From: Clostridium sp. C8-1-8
GTDB lineage: Bacteria > Bacillota > Clostridia > Clostridiales > Clostridiaceae
Length of the DNA stretch: 64,000 nucleotides
Direction: 5' to 3'
Assembly (NCBI RefSeq): GCF_009928445.1
Contig: NZ_JAABNO010000025.1
Location: 1 to 64,000, forward strand
A model generated the notes under the pieces. It was not told the DNA's origin. It ran no database searches and worked only from the letters and a program-made list of their open reading frames with translations. A program made the translations under genes and the position numbers. This document shows positions 1 through 8,409 of this stretch, one piece after another (positions within the stretch are counted from its first letter, which is position 1; each line of letters begins with the position of its first letter).

Positions 1-45
1 AGTGGGTCAGTTTTGTGTGAAAAAGTGGGTCAAAAGTACTTGACA
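1..45. mobile_element. Terminal end of an IS21-like insertion sequence (partial, runs off window)
   Basis: The first 45 bases carry the motif GTGGGTCA twice (2-9 and 25-32) and, read on the minus strand, start with TGTCAAGT followed by TTGACCCA. Short repeated TGACCCA-type motifs inside a 5'-TG...CA-3' end are characteristic of IS21-family termini. The sequence changes from this pattern to ordinary coding sequence right after position 45. The istA/istB genes would lie to the left of the window, so the family call rests on the end motif only. Confidence 0.45.
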
Positions 46-759
46 ATCTACAATAATACTGAAAGGGTAGCGTTTAATAATTGTAGTGGAGATATGTTTG
101 ATTTATATGATAATACATTAATTTTTAGAACTCTTCAAAATGTTAATAATAAAAATTATACATTAGGTGTATTTGATATAGTAAATCAAGATATACGTAC
201 TTTTAAGAATGATGCAGATTTGCAAATATATAAATTTTATTATAACAAGGTCAATAATAAAATTTATACAATAGAACGTTCTATAAGTGAAATGGCGTCA
301 ACTAAATTTCCTAATATACCAAGTAATAAAGTAGCTGAATATGATAAAAGTGGAGAAAATAAAAAGCAAATTTATAGTGCAAATAAATTTATTGATAATA
401 TTTCTGTTAATAATAAGGCGGATAAACTTTTATTTGATGCTACAGATATAGTTAATAAAAAGACAATACACAGTATTTATTTAATTGATTTAAAAAATAA
501 ATATGAAAAAGTTATATTAAAGCCTGGCGATAAATTTGAAAATACTAAATTTAATATAATTAAAAGTCCACAATTTTCACCAGATGAAAAAGGATTCTAT
601 TTTTTGGGCTCTACATTAAACTCAAATATTATTGATCAATCTAATAAAGGCAATACTGTAACTTCAAATGCATTATATTATTATGAATTTTCAACTTCAA
701 AAATATCTAAAATTTTTGAAGTTGATGATGCTATTATTAATATTTTTAAAGTTAATTAA
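46..759 (+). pseudogene. 3' part of a beta-propeller (TolB/WD40-like) protein, 5' end cut by the IS end
   Basis: An open frame enters from the insertion-sequence end and runs to TAA at 757-759. The protein is rich in Asn, Lys and Tyr and has short beta-strand modules such as GVFDIVNQDI and IYLIDLKNK; the segment SPDEKGFYFLGS matches the SPDG-type strand of TolB-like propeller blades. A start at position 13 would lie inside the insertion-sequence end and has no ribosome site, so I read this as the C-terminal portion of a longer, probably exported protein. No signal peptide is left. The exact family is uncertain. Confidence 0.5.
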
Positions 760-866
760 TAATAAATATTATGTTAAATTGTAAAATAGCTCAACCAAGT
801 CATTATTATGTGGCTGGTATTTACACATAAGTTGGCTGTACCCTTATTTTAATTTACTTTCCAACA

Positions 867-899
867 CACACTGGAATTTACTACGTGAATTCCAGTGTG
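867..899. terminator. Perfect 12-bp hairpin downstream of the propeller remnant
   Basis: CACACTGGAATT (867-878) pairs without mismatch with AATTCCAGTGTG (888-899) across a 9-nt loop. There is no immediate T tract, so it could be a terminator or an insertion-sequence scar. Confidence 0.4.
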
Positions 900-926
900 A
901 CCTGCGGGGCTTTTTGGAGATAAAAA

Positions 927-956
927 GGGAGTTTAACAACTCCCCTTCGCTTTTTT
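927..956 (+). terminator. Rho-independent terminator
   Basis: GGGAGTT, loop TAAC, AACTCCC (927-944), followed by a run of six T at 951-956. It would stop transcription arriving from the left. On the minus strand the hairpin lies about 50 bp past the small gene ending at 998 but lacks a good T run. Confidence 0.6.
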
Positions 957-997
957 AAAGGCCGATATAACGTGTTTTATCGCGGAGGTTTTCCATC

Positions 998-1216
998 TTA
1001 TTCCTGACTAAGTTTCATCCTATCAACTGTTACTTCCATAAACTTCTTAAGTCCTTCATCTGAAAAACAAGTCATATTGCCTTTTTCGTCAAAATTAATT
1101 CCTAATATTTTGCAAATTGCTAGCAGTTGAGTTGGGCTTAAATCAAATGCAAAACTTTCACCATCTGTTTTATATATGGTGAGTTCAGCACCTTCTAGTC
1201 TATTTTTCAATTCCAT
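998..1216 (-). CDS. Small hypothetical protein next to a RepL remnant (72 aa)
   Basis: I do not recognise this 72-residue soluble protein. Its ATG overlaps the last 17 bases of the RepL-like frame in another phase (stop at 1200), so the two were probably translationally coupled. The start codon is preceded by GGAGTG. The composition is acidic and helical (SPTQLLAICKILGINFDEKGN), with no membrane segment or Cys motif. In this position it may be an accessory protein of the former plasmid replicon; that is inferred from context only. Confidence 0.5.
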   Translation of the reverse strand: MELKNRLEGAELTIYKTDGESFAFDLSPTQLLAICKILGINFDEKGNMTCFSDEGLKKFMEVTVDRMKLSQE

Positions 1217-1600
1217 TCACTCCTTTGTCAATTTGACCTTCCAGAATAAGTTTTTCCTCAAGAGCTTTTCTTTTTACTCTTGAAACGGATATCTCATCAA
1301 TTGGGTTTTCGGAATTGTAATACGATAAAAGGATTTTCCTTTTATTATCATTACCTTTCATCAAGATGTTAGGATTTACAAGCCATACACCATTCTGCAC
1401 CTTTTTGATAAAGTTATTAACTTGAAGCTTTTTCATAATTTTTGCTATAGTTCTTGAAGAAGCTCCAGTATCCCTTGAAATTTTTTCGTAAGTCCCTATG
1501 AAGGTATTAGTGACGTGATTAGTATTTTCAGCAATATAGATAAAAATATCAAGTTGCTTATTATCTATAATTCCTAAAATGGGGTAGTGGCAGCATCCGT
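1200..1600 (-). pseudogene. repL: RepL-like plasmid replication protein, 5' truncated
   Basis: The minus-strand frame can be read upstream of the only good Met (1436) back to about 1600 with no start codon, and then hits TGA. It encodes a winged-helix-like segment (IIDNKQLDIFIYIAENT, TYEKISRDTGASSRTIAKIM) followed by the VQNGVWLVNPNILMKGNDNK block. That last block (NG-V-NP-L-KG-D-KR) is typical of the Firmicute plasmid replication protein RepL. The N-terminal part is missing, and the break near 1590-1610 marks a recombination junction. It is probably an integrated plasmid remnant and unlikely to function. Confidence 0.6.
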
Positions 1601-1648
1601 GTCATGTACTGAAAAGTAAGTGGAATTAAATGGTGTAAAGCAAATATA

Positions 1649-1682
1649 AAAAGCTATAAAGAATTAATTCCTCATAGCTTTT
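1649..1682 (-). terminator. Terminator of the small membrane protein gene
   Basis: AAAAGCTAT (1649-1657) pairs with ATAGCTTTT (1674-1682). On the minus strand the stem ends in a T-rich run. It lies 22 bp past the stop codon at 1705. Confidence 0.55.
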
Positions 1683-1704
1683 AAGACGTAAAATTTTCAT
1701 ATTA

Positions 1705-2034
1705 CTACCTAATCATCTTCCTTTTAACAGTACCTTGTTTTGTCCACATTTCTAATAATTTTGTTATTAAGAAATAGGAAATTACAATATATCCCGAATA
1801 TCTTGAGAAATAAAAAATTATAAGAAAACCCATTATAAATCCAAGTATTCCGAATAAAATGTTTGTAATGAATAGTTTAAATCTATATTTAGGTCTATTA
1901 ATTATTTCATATTTTTCAATATTTACTTGAAAAATATTATACTGTTCTTTCTTAGATATTAATATAGATAACGTCAATATCATTGACATTAAGATAATAC
2001 TTATTCCTAATATTAATTGAAAATCCATAAACAT
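1705..2034 (-). CDS. Small integral membrane protein, unknown function (109 aa)
   Basis: The protein has a hydrophobic N-terminal helix (about residues 6-27), a polar stretch with basic residues, and two further hydrophobic helices (about 55-77 and 80-97), then a basic tail ending in KRKMIR. The start ATG lies a few bases after AGGAGG, with a second Met two codons on. It is a single-gene unit with its own terminator. I recognise no family. Confidence 0.65.
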   Translation of the reverse strand: MFMDFQLILGISIILMSMILTLSILISKKEQYNIFQVNIEKYEIINRPKYRFKLFITNILFGILGFIMGFLIIFYFSRYSGYIVISYFLITKLLEMWTKQGTVKRKMIR

Positions 2035-2097
2035 ATCCTCCTAACTTATTTATATGTAAAATACTGCTATTGTACATTATTCCTTTATTAAGACATA

Positions 2098-2165
2098 AAA
2101 GCACTGCAACATTCTTTTTAAATAATACAGTGCTTCAAGTGATTATTAGCTTTTATTGTTGTGCC
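2098..2165. repeat. R5 repeat copy 1: CACTG hairpin plus conserved tail
   Basis: AGCACTG...CAGTGCT forms a hairpin with a short A/T-rich loop, followed by CAAGTGATTATTAGCTTTT. Other copies are near 5816, 8590, 9066 and 11180. It lies about 50 bp beyond the stop codon of the minus-strand gene ending at 2217, as most R5 copies do. Confidence 0.55.
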
Positions 2166-2216
2166 ATTAAGTAAGAAAATCTTTGTTAATCCTAAATGGT
2201 ATCATCGCAAAAGCTA

Positions 2217-2453
2217 TTATAGTAATGCTTTTAAAATAGAGAGCACTATTATTATTAGTACAAAAACTAATCCAATGATTCCCATAGTACGATTATATTT
2301 AACTGCCTCGTCACTTGGTTCAAGGTTTTCGTTCTTAAATTGCCACCTCCTACCGAATAAAGCACTTTCTCTTGGATAAAATATCATATATAAAAGAACT
2401 GCAATAATAGGAATAGAAAAAACCACAATAAAAAATATATCTATAAAACTCAT
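2217..2453 (-). CDS. Small membrane protein, possibly DUF6199-like (78 aa)
   Basis: I place the start at ATG 2453, five bases after GGGGG; the frame is open further upstream but has no ribosome site there. The product has an N-terminal transmembrane helix (about residues 3-25), a loop with FGRRWQFKNENLEPSDEAVKYNR, and a second transmembrane helix. The W-F/Y-K...EPSD-A...R pattern before a C-terminal helix is similar to what I recall of DUF6199 proteins; treat the family name as tentative. The gene lies directly downstream of the phosphotransferase-like gene. Confidence 0.6.
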   Translation of the reverse strand: MSFIDIFFIVVFSIPIIAVLLYMIFYPRESALFGRRWQFKNENLEPSDEAVKYNRTMGIIGLVFVLIIIVLSILKALL

Positions 2454-2525
2454 AAAATCCCCCAGTTCACTTAATATTTCTAAAATAGTTGTATACAAGA
2501 TTATTATTCTAGTGTAATTACTTGT

Positions 2526-2556
2526 AAAATAACTTAAGTTTTCGTAATGGAACTCT
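2526..2556. repeat. R3 repeat fragment (one arm)
   Basis: ATAACTTAAGTTTTCG followed by GGAACTCT matches one arm of the R3 hairpin element seen whole at 39082 and 61418. The partner arm is missing. Confidence 0.45.
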
Positions 2557-2560
2557 ATAA

Positions 2561-3460
2561 TTAAGAAAAATCTCTGAGATACCATGTTGGAATAGGTTTT
2601 TTCATATTATCAAACCAACACAAAATATCTGTATTCTTCTTTAAAATGCTTTTTGTTCTTTCTGGTGCAAAATATTTAGCCCAGACAATGGATGTTATTT
2701 CACTGGCTGCAAGGTAATAAGCTAACAACTTCCAGAAACTCTCTGGCACTTCATGTTTAAAGTAACCGTCTATCTGACCAGATGCAAAGGCGGGAAACTC
2801 AACCCCAATACGATTAAATTCGTACCACGGATCTCCATAACCCTCAAAGTCAACAGTATGCCAATCAATAATTGATAAATTCCCAGTATCCGATAATATC
2901 ATATTGCCAGTATGATAATCACCGTGATGCTGGCACTGTGATCTTTGGCGTAATAAGTGTCTATTACTTTCAAGGTAATTTAAAATAATAGAATTGCCTT
3001 CAAAGGGAATTCCCTCAGAGCGAAAGGCTTCTAGTCGTGGACCAATTACAGAATAATACCTTTCATCCCAATTATCAGATAGGGGTGTAAAAGGAACTGA
3101 ATGAATTTTTTCAAGTATTTCACCTGACTTAACACCTAACATATACTGTTCTCTTAAGCTTAAGTCTGGCAGAATCATTTCAACTTCAACTCCATCAACC
3201 CAACTTAATAAGGTATATAAAGATTTGCCTTTATCGCAAGTACCAAAATTTATAGGTGAAGACATTGGTACACCAAACGAAGCTAAAAGCTTCATTTTCT
3301 CATACTCTGCTCTTTTTTGCGAATACTCCGATACATCTGCAACACGAAGTAACATATGCTCTCCATCAACAGTTTCAATATAATATTTTTTATCACCTGC
3401 CATACCTTTTGTAATTAATTCAATTTTAGAAAAAGATTTATATAGAGGTATTTCTCTCAT
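2561..3460 (-). CDS. Aminoglycoside phosphotransferase-family kinase (299 aa)
   Basis: This is an APH/choline-kinase-fold protein. It has the catalytic loop HGDYHTGN (His179, Asp181, His183, Asn186) and the metal-binding IIDW (Asp199) followed by GYGDPWYEFNR. The N-terminal lobe is the ATP-binding part (LLRVADVSEYSQKRAEYEKM). Length is normal for the family. GAGGAG lies about nine bases before ATG 3460. In Firmicutes such proteins phosphorylate antibiotics, sugars or unknown small molecules, and the sequence does not decide the substrate. The downstream small membrane gene follows closely; no resistance-gene context is visible. Confidence 0.8.
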   Translation of the reverse strand: MREIPLYKSFSKIELITKGMAGDKKYYIETVDGEHMLLRVADVSEYSQKRAEYEKMKLLASFGVPMSSPINFGTCDKGKSLYTLLSWVDGVEVEMILPDLSLREQYMLGVKSGEILEKIHSVPFTPLSDNWDERYYSVIGPRLEAFRSEGIPFEGNSIILNYLESNRHLLRQRSQCQHHGDYHTGNMILSDTGNLSIIDWHTVDFEGYGDPWYEFNRIGVEFPAFASGQIDGYFKHEVPESFWKLLAYYLAASEITSIVWAKYFAPERTKSILKKNTDILCWFDNMKKPIPTWYLRDFS

Positions 3461-3505
3461 ATCCCTAGCTCCTCATATTATTAATAAAACCAACTGCTAT
3501 TTGTC

Positions 3506-4243
3506 TTACATTGGGACACTAGCTCCGTCCCCATGACCCTGAATTACTTCTAATAATTCCTTTAGAGACTTAATCATAATAAAATCTTTATTAATAACTG
3601 TATCTTTTTTACGGTTTATATAAACTGGTGTAAATCCAAAATTATTAGCCCCTAGAACATCAACTTCAAAGTTATCTCCGATGAAATAAACTTGTCCCAC
3701 GCCTATGCTGGCATCATATTTTTTAATATCCTCAAATACGGTTTTAAATAAATCCTTATGTGGCTTTCTTATGTTATAATCTGCACTAAAATGTGTGTTA
3801 ACAAAATATTTTTCCAAATCATATTGGTTAATAAATTTATTCATTACATTCTTTTTAAATATGGAATTGCTTAACAAATATACTGGAATTTCTAATAGCT
3901 TAAGTTGCTCTAATGTAGAAATAGTGTCATTAAACAGTTCAGTAGCATTTATTTCAAGTGCACAATTAAATAAAATTTCTTCTATAGGATAATCCACTTT
4001 AAAGCCATATTTATTCTTGAAATCAAGAAGTTCGTCCTCAAAAGCCACTTCTGAATTGTCCTCATTTCTTCTGTCATAAAGCTGCTTCCAATATGTAGCT
4101 GCATAATCTAAAAATTCAACTTTATCTGTGTCCTCTGATAAAATATATTCATGCAGATAAAATAAGCCAGAATTAAAATCAAATTTAACATCATGAAGCA
4201 ATGTCTCAAACAAATCAAAAACAACAGCTCTAACCTTTGTCAT
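3506..4243 (-). CDS. HAD-superfamily hydrolase, YjjG/haloacid-dehalogenase-like (245 aa)
   Basis: The four HAD motifs are present: DLFETLL near the N-terminus (nucleophile Asp in DxFxT form), LLSNS (motif II), the RKPHKDLF lysine (motif III) and FIGDNFEVDVLGA (motif IV). A helical cap follows motif I, as in subfamily IA phosphatases of nucleotides or phosphosugars. I chose ATG 4243 because GGAGGGG sits four bases before it; an upstream in-frame GTG would start inside that ribosome site. The last ten residues, GHGDGASVPM, are encoded by an R1 repeat, so the original C-terminus has been replaced or extended by it. Confidence 0.8.
   Translation of the reverse strand: MTKVRAVVFDLFETLLHDVKFDFNSGLFYLHEYILSEDTDKVEFLDYAATYWKQLYDRRNEDNSEVAFEDELLDFKNKYGFKVDYPIEEILFNCALEINATELFNDTISTLEQLKLLEIPVYLLSNSIFKKNVMNKFINQYDLEKYFVNTHFSADYNIRKPHKDLFKTVFEDIKKYDASIGVGQVYFIGDNFEVDVLGANNFGFTPVYINRKKDTVINKDFIMIKSLKELLEVIQGHGDGASVPM
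3513..3539. repeat. R1 repeat copy 1, inside the 3' end of the HAD gene
   Basis: GGGACACTAGCTCCGTCC...ACCC. The R1 consensus is a 27-bp unit GGGACAG-AAGCTCCGTCCCC-CTGTCCC whose ends can form a 7-bp stem. This copy is read through by translation and the stop codon falls just beyond it. Confidence 0.8.
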
Positions 4244-4294
4244 AAAGCCCCTCCGCACATTATTATTTTCTAATTCTCATTTTTATTTCTTTCA

Positions 4295-4321
4295 ATTATA
4301 GCATATTTTGGAATATTATAG
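4295..4321 (-). promoter_or_regulatory. Extended -10 promoter(s) of the HAD gene
   Basis: On the minus strand TGCTATAAT occurs twice, at 4303-4295 and about 4321-4313, 52-70 bp upstream of the ATG. Both fit the TGnTATAAT extended -10 form; no clear -35 is seen. Confidence 0.45.
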
Positions 4322-4372
4322 CACAAAACTTATTAATATCCTTTGCTTACTGTAAACTGTGAGACTAACACT

Positions 4373-4400
4373 TGGTACTAAAGCTCCGTCCCCCTGTCCC
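4373..4400. repeat. R1 repeat copy 2, between divergent genes
   Basis: GGTACTAAAGCTCCGTCC...TGTCCC. The first arm is degenerate. It is one of two copies upstream of a plus-strand gene, here 43 bp before the PfkB start, yet it keeps the same orientation as all others. Confidence 0.7.
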
Positions 4401-4443
4401 TATGATATAATATAATTATCTAACAAAAGCCTAGGAGGTAACC

Positions 4444-5352
4444 ATGAAAAAAACACTTATTATAGGATCTACTGTACTTGATATAATCATCAATATAGAA
4501 AAGCTCCCCACTACCACTGAAGACCGTCACATAAATGGCCAAACTATGTCTATTGGTGGCTGTGGTTTTAATGTGCAGAACATAATAAAGCTTTTTGAGG
4601 TCCCTTATGTATTTTGTTCACCTATAGGTACTGGAATCTATGGAGATTATGTAGCTTCTAAGCTTCAGAAAATAGGCTTATCGCCTTTTGTGAGAGTTTC
4701 AGATCAAGATAACGGGTGTTGTTATTGTTATGTTGAAGCTAATGGAGAACGAACTTTTCTATCCTATCACGGTGCGGAATACACCTTTGATCCTAAGTGG
4801 CTTGATGGCATTAATATGAATGATTTTGACCAGGCTTACATCTGTGGTCTGGAAATTGAGGAGCCTACAGGTGATAAAATCATATCTTTTCTTAATAATA
4901 ATAGACATCTACAAGTTTTCTTTGCCCCTGGGCCAAGATTCTCCATAATAGATAAAAAGAAGATTGATGATATTTTCAAGCTTTCACCAATCATTCATCT
5001 AAATATGGATGAAATCCTAACCTTTACAAAAGCAGCAACTTTAGAACAAGCTGTTAAGCTACTTTATTCCTTAACCAATAATTGCATAATCATCACAGAT
5101 GGTGAAAATGGATCTTATATGTATGACGGCAAATTCTTGCAGCATGCCATAGGTATCAAAGCTGATGTTGTTGATACAATAGGTGCTGGCGATTCACATA
5201 TTGGAGCCTTCATGGCTTCTAGAAAATTAGGTTATTCCAACATAAAAAGCCTAGAGATAGCCAATGAAGTATCAGCTAAAGTGGTGTCGATGAAAGGAAG
5301 CCTTCTTCCTGCTGATGTTTTTAGTCAAATAATTACCAAATTGGATTTCTGA
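4444..5352 (+). CDS. PfkB/ribokinase-family carbohydrate or nucleoside kinase (302 aa)
   Basis: The PfkB signature DTIGAGDSHIGAFMA lies at residues 244-258 with the catalytic base at Asp250. The N-terminal GGCGFNVQNII segment corresponds to the GG-x-N substrate-binding motif of the family. Length is normal. AGGAGG stands seven bases before the ATG. It would phosphorylate a sugar or nucleoside hydroxyl using ATP; the specific substrate (ribose, fructose-type sugar, pseudouridine) cannot be fixed from sequence and no pathway genes are adjacent. Confidence 0.8.
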   Translation: MKKTLIIGSTVLDIIINIEKLPTTTEDRHINGQTMSIGGCGFNVQNIIKLFEVPYVFCSPIGTGIYGDYVASKLQKIGLSPFVRVSDQDNGCCYCYVEANGERTFLSYHGAEYTFDPKWLDGINMNDFDQAYICGLEIEEPTGDKIISFLNNNRHLQVFFAPGPRFSIIDKKKIDDIFKLSPIIHLNMDEILTFTKAATLEQAVKLLYSLTNNCIIITDGENGSYMYDGKFLQHAIGIKADVVDTIGAGDSHIGAFMASRKLGYSNIKSLEIANEVSAKVVSMKGSLLPADVFSQIITKLDF

Positions 5353-5637
5353 ATTATATAAATAACTTTTTGTGCATACTCTTTTCAGAATGTACATCAA
5401 ATAAACTGGTGATAAATAAGATTTATTTTTACTGTTCACCATAAATAACTGTTATAAGCCATCGAAATCAAATGTTCTAGCAAATATTCTTTTGCATAAA
5501 TGCTATAGACAGTAAATAGTTCGCTAAAGCTCTCACATATTGATACAAGATTAAAGTATTTTTAATTTAGATGTTCAATCTATTTATAAGAGATTATAGA
5601 TGTATATCTTGTTTATTAATTATCTGGAGGTAAAGCT

Positions 5638-5709
5638 ATGTCTTTAAATATTTTTAAGTGTGGGCTAAATGAGATTATTTATAACTATGATATTAAGTGT
5701 GCTGTTTAG
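5638..5709 (+). CDS. Possible 23-residue peptide gene
   Basis: A well-formed ribosome site (CTGGAGG, seven bases before ATG 5638) precedes a 23-codon frame, MSLNIFKCGLNEI..., with Cys8 and a second Cys three residues from the C-terminus (KCAV). A perfect 16-bp terminator follows 45 bp downstream, so the unit looks like a discrete short transcript in an otherwise empty 566-bp gap. I recognise no peptide family. It could be a signalling, antimicrobial or leader peptide, or a remnant of a gene lost by deletion. Confidence 0.4.
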   Translation: MSLNIFKCGLNEIIYNYDIKCAV

Positions 5710-5754
5710 ATAAATTATTATATTATACATGTGACAGTAGTTAGTTGGTAAGGG

Positions 5755-5801
5755 AACATACATAGATTTGTGTAAATCAAATCTATGTATGTTGTTTTTT
5801 T
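5755..5801 (+). terminator. Very strong Rho-independent terminator
   Basis: The arm 5755-5770 (AACATACATAGATTTG) pairs perfectly over 16 bp with 5778-5793, has a 7-nt loop, and is followed by G and then seven T. It ends the 23-residue peptide unit. Confidence 0.85.
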
Positions 5802-5815
5802 GTATTACAACGTAG

Positions 5816-5880
5816 AAAACACCGCATAATTCCATTATAAATAATGCGGTGTTTCAAGTAATTATCTGCTTTTATCTATG
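5816..5880. repeat. R5 repeat copy 2, at the 3' end of the histidine kinase gene
   Basis: AAACACCGCAT pairs with ATGCGGTGTTT, followed by the conserved tail CAAGTAATTATCTGCTTTTA. It begins about 40 bp past the kinase stop codon and probably acts as its terminator. Confidence 0.6.
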
Positions 5881-5918
5881 TATAATTAAATAAGAATAAT
5901 TGCTAAATAAATCAATTT

Positions 5919-7880
5919 CTATAAGTATATGTCTGAAAACTCAACATTCATTGCTTGGGTGAGACGATTATCATTCATCAAGTCAATCATAGGTTTATCG
6001 TTACTTTCTTCTACTACTATTTCATCTGGTAGTATTATTGTAAAGGTTGTGCCTTCGCCAACTTTGCTCTTCACTGATATGCTTCCACCTAAAACTCCAA
6101 TAAACTTCTTTACCAGCGACAATCCTATTCCAGTACCTTCTGCTTGTCTTGACAACGAACTGTCAACCTGACCAAATTTCTCAAAGATAACCTCTAACTT
6201 GTCTGAAGGTATACCTATTCCTGAATCCTTTACGTCTACACATACTTTCCCTTTTAATGAATACAAGCTTACAACTATAGATTTACCTTCAGGGGTAAAT
6301 TTGATTGCGTTGGAAAGAAGGTTTAAAAGAATTCTTTCATATTTTTCATCATCAACAGCTATTACCTTCTTTACAAGCTTGGATACAAACTTCATCTGAA
6401 TTTTCTTTTTGGCTGCAAATTCGTATACAGACTCAGTGATAACTTTAGTCAAGAAAACAATATCTAAGTTGCTTTTATGCATTTTTATACGACCTTCATT
6501 AGCACGAGTGATATCAAGAAGGTTATTTACCAATCTCAACTGTCTATTAGTATTCTGCTTAATAGTTCCCATATACATTTTAACTTTATCAGTCATTTGA
6601 TCTTCGTATATATTGTTCAGTGTTTGTATTGCCATGTTAATGACGTTTATAGGTGTTTTAAACTCGTGAGAAATAAGTGATAAGAACTCATCCTTCATCA
6701 ACATTGCTTTTTCAAGAGCTTCGTTTTTCTCACGTTCTACCTGCAGCAAACTTAATTGACTTTTTTCTAAGGCTTCCGTACTTATTATATAATCTGTCAT
6801 GTCACGAATACAAATAATAGCTGAAGTCAATTTTCCATCATTATCATATAAGGAACTTCCGGTAAAACCTAAATACATAGTTTTATCAGGTCTGACAGCC
6901 TTAAGGACAATATTATCTATCTTCTCACCCTTTAGAACCTTTGAACCTGGTAGCTCTTCCCTAATTAATTCTTTTCCATTCATATAATAATACTTTGTAT
7001 GATTTATGCTATCTCCATGCTTCTGGACTTTATCTGATCGATAAGTCATATCGTAAGCACGTTTATTAATATATCTATAACTGCCGTCAGGATTTATTAT
7101 AAACAATGCATCCGACATATTGTCGAGTATTACCTCTAGCTCCCTTTTTTGCTGCTCAATAAACTTTGACTGTTCCTCTACCTTTTTTCTGTTTAAAACC
7201 TTTTCTGTTATCTCTGATGTAATTTCAATGCAATATTTTAAAACGCCATCCTCAAATACAGGAGTGAGGCTTGCTTCCCAGTAAGTCAAACCTCTTTCGA
7301 ATTTAAACATATATTCATCGCTATAGAACGGTTTTGAATCTGCAAGTACGCTTTTCCATATATCTTCAGATGAGCTGCCAATCCATCCTGGTATGATTTC
7401 GTATATTCTTTTTCCTATAGAATTTTCCATATTATTAAAAGGCTTATCCAAAAAGTTAAGATAAGTTTGATTAGCTTTCAGTAGAGTTATATCTGGAGTG
7501 CTAAAAACAGCAACACCAAATTTTTTATGAGAACATAGTGCTTCTATAGCTGAGAATTTAACATCCCATCGTGAATTTGGATCCTCTGAAAAAACAAATA
7601 CCTTCTGAAATGAATCTCCAGTTATATCTATGCTTACAAACCTGACCCCAAAGGACTTGGTAAATATGAAATATTCTTTATCACCTTCTGTGTTTTCCCC
7701 ATTAAAATTGGGTCCTATTCTTAAAACACTAAATAATTCCTTGATATTCTTGTTTAGCAGTTCCTCAACTGAATATTCAGTCATAAGAGTAAAAGACTCA
7801 CTCACTTCTACAACGGTTTCATTATCTACTAATACATAAGGTTTCCCATAAAATTCATTGGGACTATTACAATAATTCAT
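5919..7880 (-). CDS. Soluble multi-PAS sensor histidine kinase (653 aa)
   Basis: There are three PAS-like regions in the first 370 residues, with no membrane segment or signal peptide, then a coiled-coil linker. The dimerisation domain has SHEFKTP (phospho-acceptor His at about residue 405). The ATPase domain has LLNLLSNAIKFTPEG (N box), DSGIGIP (G1), FEKFGQVD (F box) and GTGIGLSLVKKF (G2). ATG 7880 is chosen because AGGGGGC lies about six bases upstream. It is a cytoplasmic sensor that would phosphorylate an unlinked response regulator; none is encoded nearby, so it is an orphan kinase. Clostridial sporulation kinases have this general architecture, but the signal is unknown. Confidence 0.9.
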   Translation of the reverse strand: MNYCNSPNEFYGKPYVLVDNETVVEVSESFTLMTEYSVEELLNKNIKELFSVLRIGPNFNGENTEGDKEYFIFTKSFGVRFVSIDITGDSFQKVFVFSEDPNSRWDVKFSAIEALCSHKKFGVAVFSTPDITLLKANQTYLNFLDKPFNNMENSIGKRIYEIIPGWIGSSSEDIWKSVLADSKPFYSDEYMFKFERGLTYWEASLTPVFEDGVLKYCIEITSEITEKVLNRKKVEEQSKFIEQQKRELEVILDNMSDALFIINPDGSYRYINKRAYDMTYRSDKVQKHGDSINHTKYYYMNGKELIREELPGSKVLKGEKIDNIVLKAVRPDKTMYLGFTGSSLYDNDGKLTSAIICIRDMTDYIISTEALEKSQLSLLQVEREKNEALEKAMLMKDEFLSLISHEFKTPINVINMAIQTLNNIYEDQMTDKVKMYMGTIKQNTNRQLRLVNNLLDITRANEGRIKMHKSNLDIVFLTKVITESVYEFAAKKKIQMKFVSKLVKKVIAVDDEKYERILLNLLSNAIKFTPEGKSIVVSLYSLKGKVCVDVKDSGIGIPSDKLEVIFEKFGQVDSSLSRQAEGTGIGLSLVKKFIGVLGGSISVKSKVGEGTTFTIILPDEIVVEESNDKPMIDLMNDNRLTQAMNVEFSDIYL

Positions 7881-8190
7881 AAAAATGCCCCCTTGCTCCA
7901 CTAATTATTACAATTTTACTTTAAAAACAACAAATATAATTTTACCACAATATTCAATAAGTTTCATATAGTTGTAAAATAATACAGGGGTATAAGCAGG
8001 TTAGTTTACATTTATATTGCTTTTTAATGTTTTATAGGGGTATTAATATACTTCACCTATTTCTCTAATAGGTTTGCTCCACTTAGCTCCTAGAAAAACC
8101 TCTTTCCACTTAAGACTTTAAATACTTATTTAGGTAATCCAATTTGTTTTACAATATTGCCATTTGTGTAGTTTTTAAGATGAATATATG

Positions 8191-8217
8191 TGACAGAAGC
8201 TCCATACCCCTGTCCCT
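8191..8217. repeat. R1 repeat copy 3, intergenic
   Basis: TGACAGAAGCTCCATACC...TGTCCC. It shares the left flank AAGATGAATATATG with the copy at 11065. No gene ends here now, so the associated gene may have been lost. The rest of the 7881-8280 gap shows no supported gene. Confidence 0.75.
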
Positions 8218-8280
8218 AGGTTTAATGGTGTTGCAACTAAATATATCAGTAATTATATGTATTGATTCAAATGATTGCAA

Positions 8281-8409
8281 TTGTTTGAAAATGATAATAA
8301 AATAGGAGGAATTTCAGCAGAAACTCATGGTAATTGGTTAGAGGTATCATTTTTATGGGTTGATGAAAAACTAAGAGGTCAGAAAATAAGTAATTTACTA
8401 AACGCTTAA
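8281..8409 (+). pseudogene. Internal fragment of a GNAT acetyltransferase
   Basis: A frame without a start codon reads GGISAETHGNWLEVSFLWVD followed by EKLRGQKISNLL, then ends in TAA. The pattern of an aromatic-rich strand, LWVDEKLRG and a following helix is the acetyl-CoA-binding core of GNAT enzymes (R/Q-x-x-G-x-G/A), here with the second Gly replaced. Only about 40 residues remain. The following stretch 8410-8585 has no recognisable content. Confidence 0.55.

Noticed and set aside
6409..6680. Several open plus-strand frames within the histidine kinase gene
   Set aside because: They are shadows of the kinase frame; they have no ribosome sites or family motifs.
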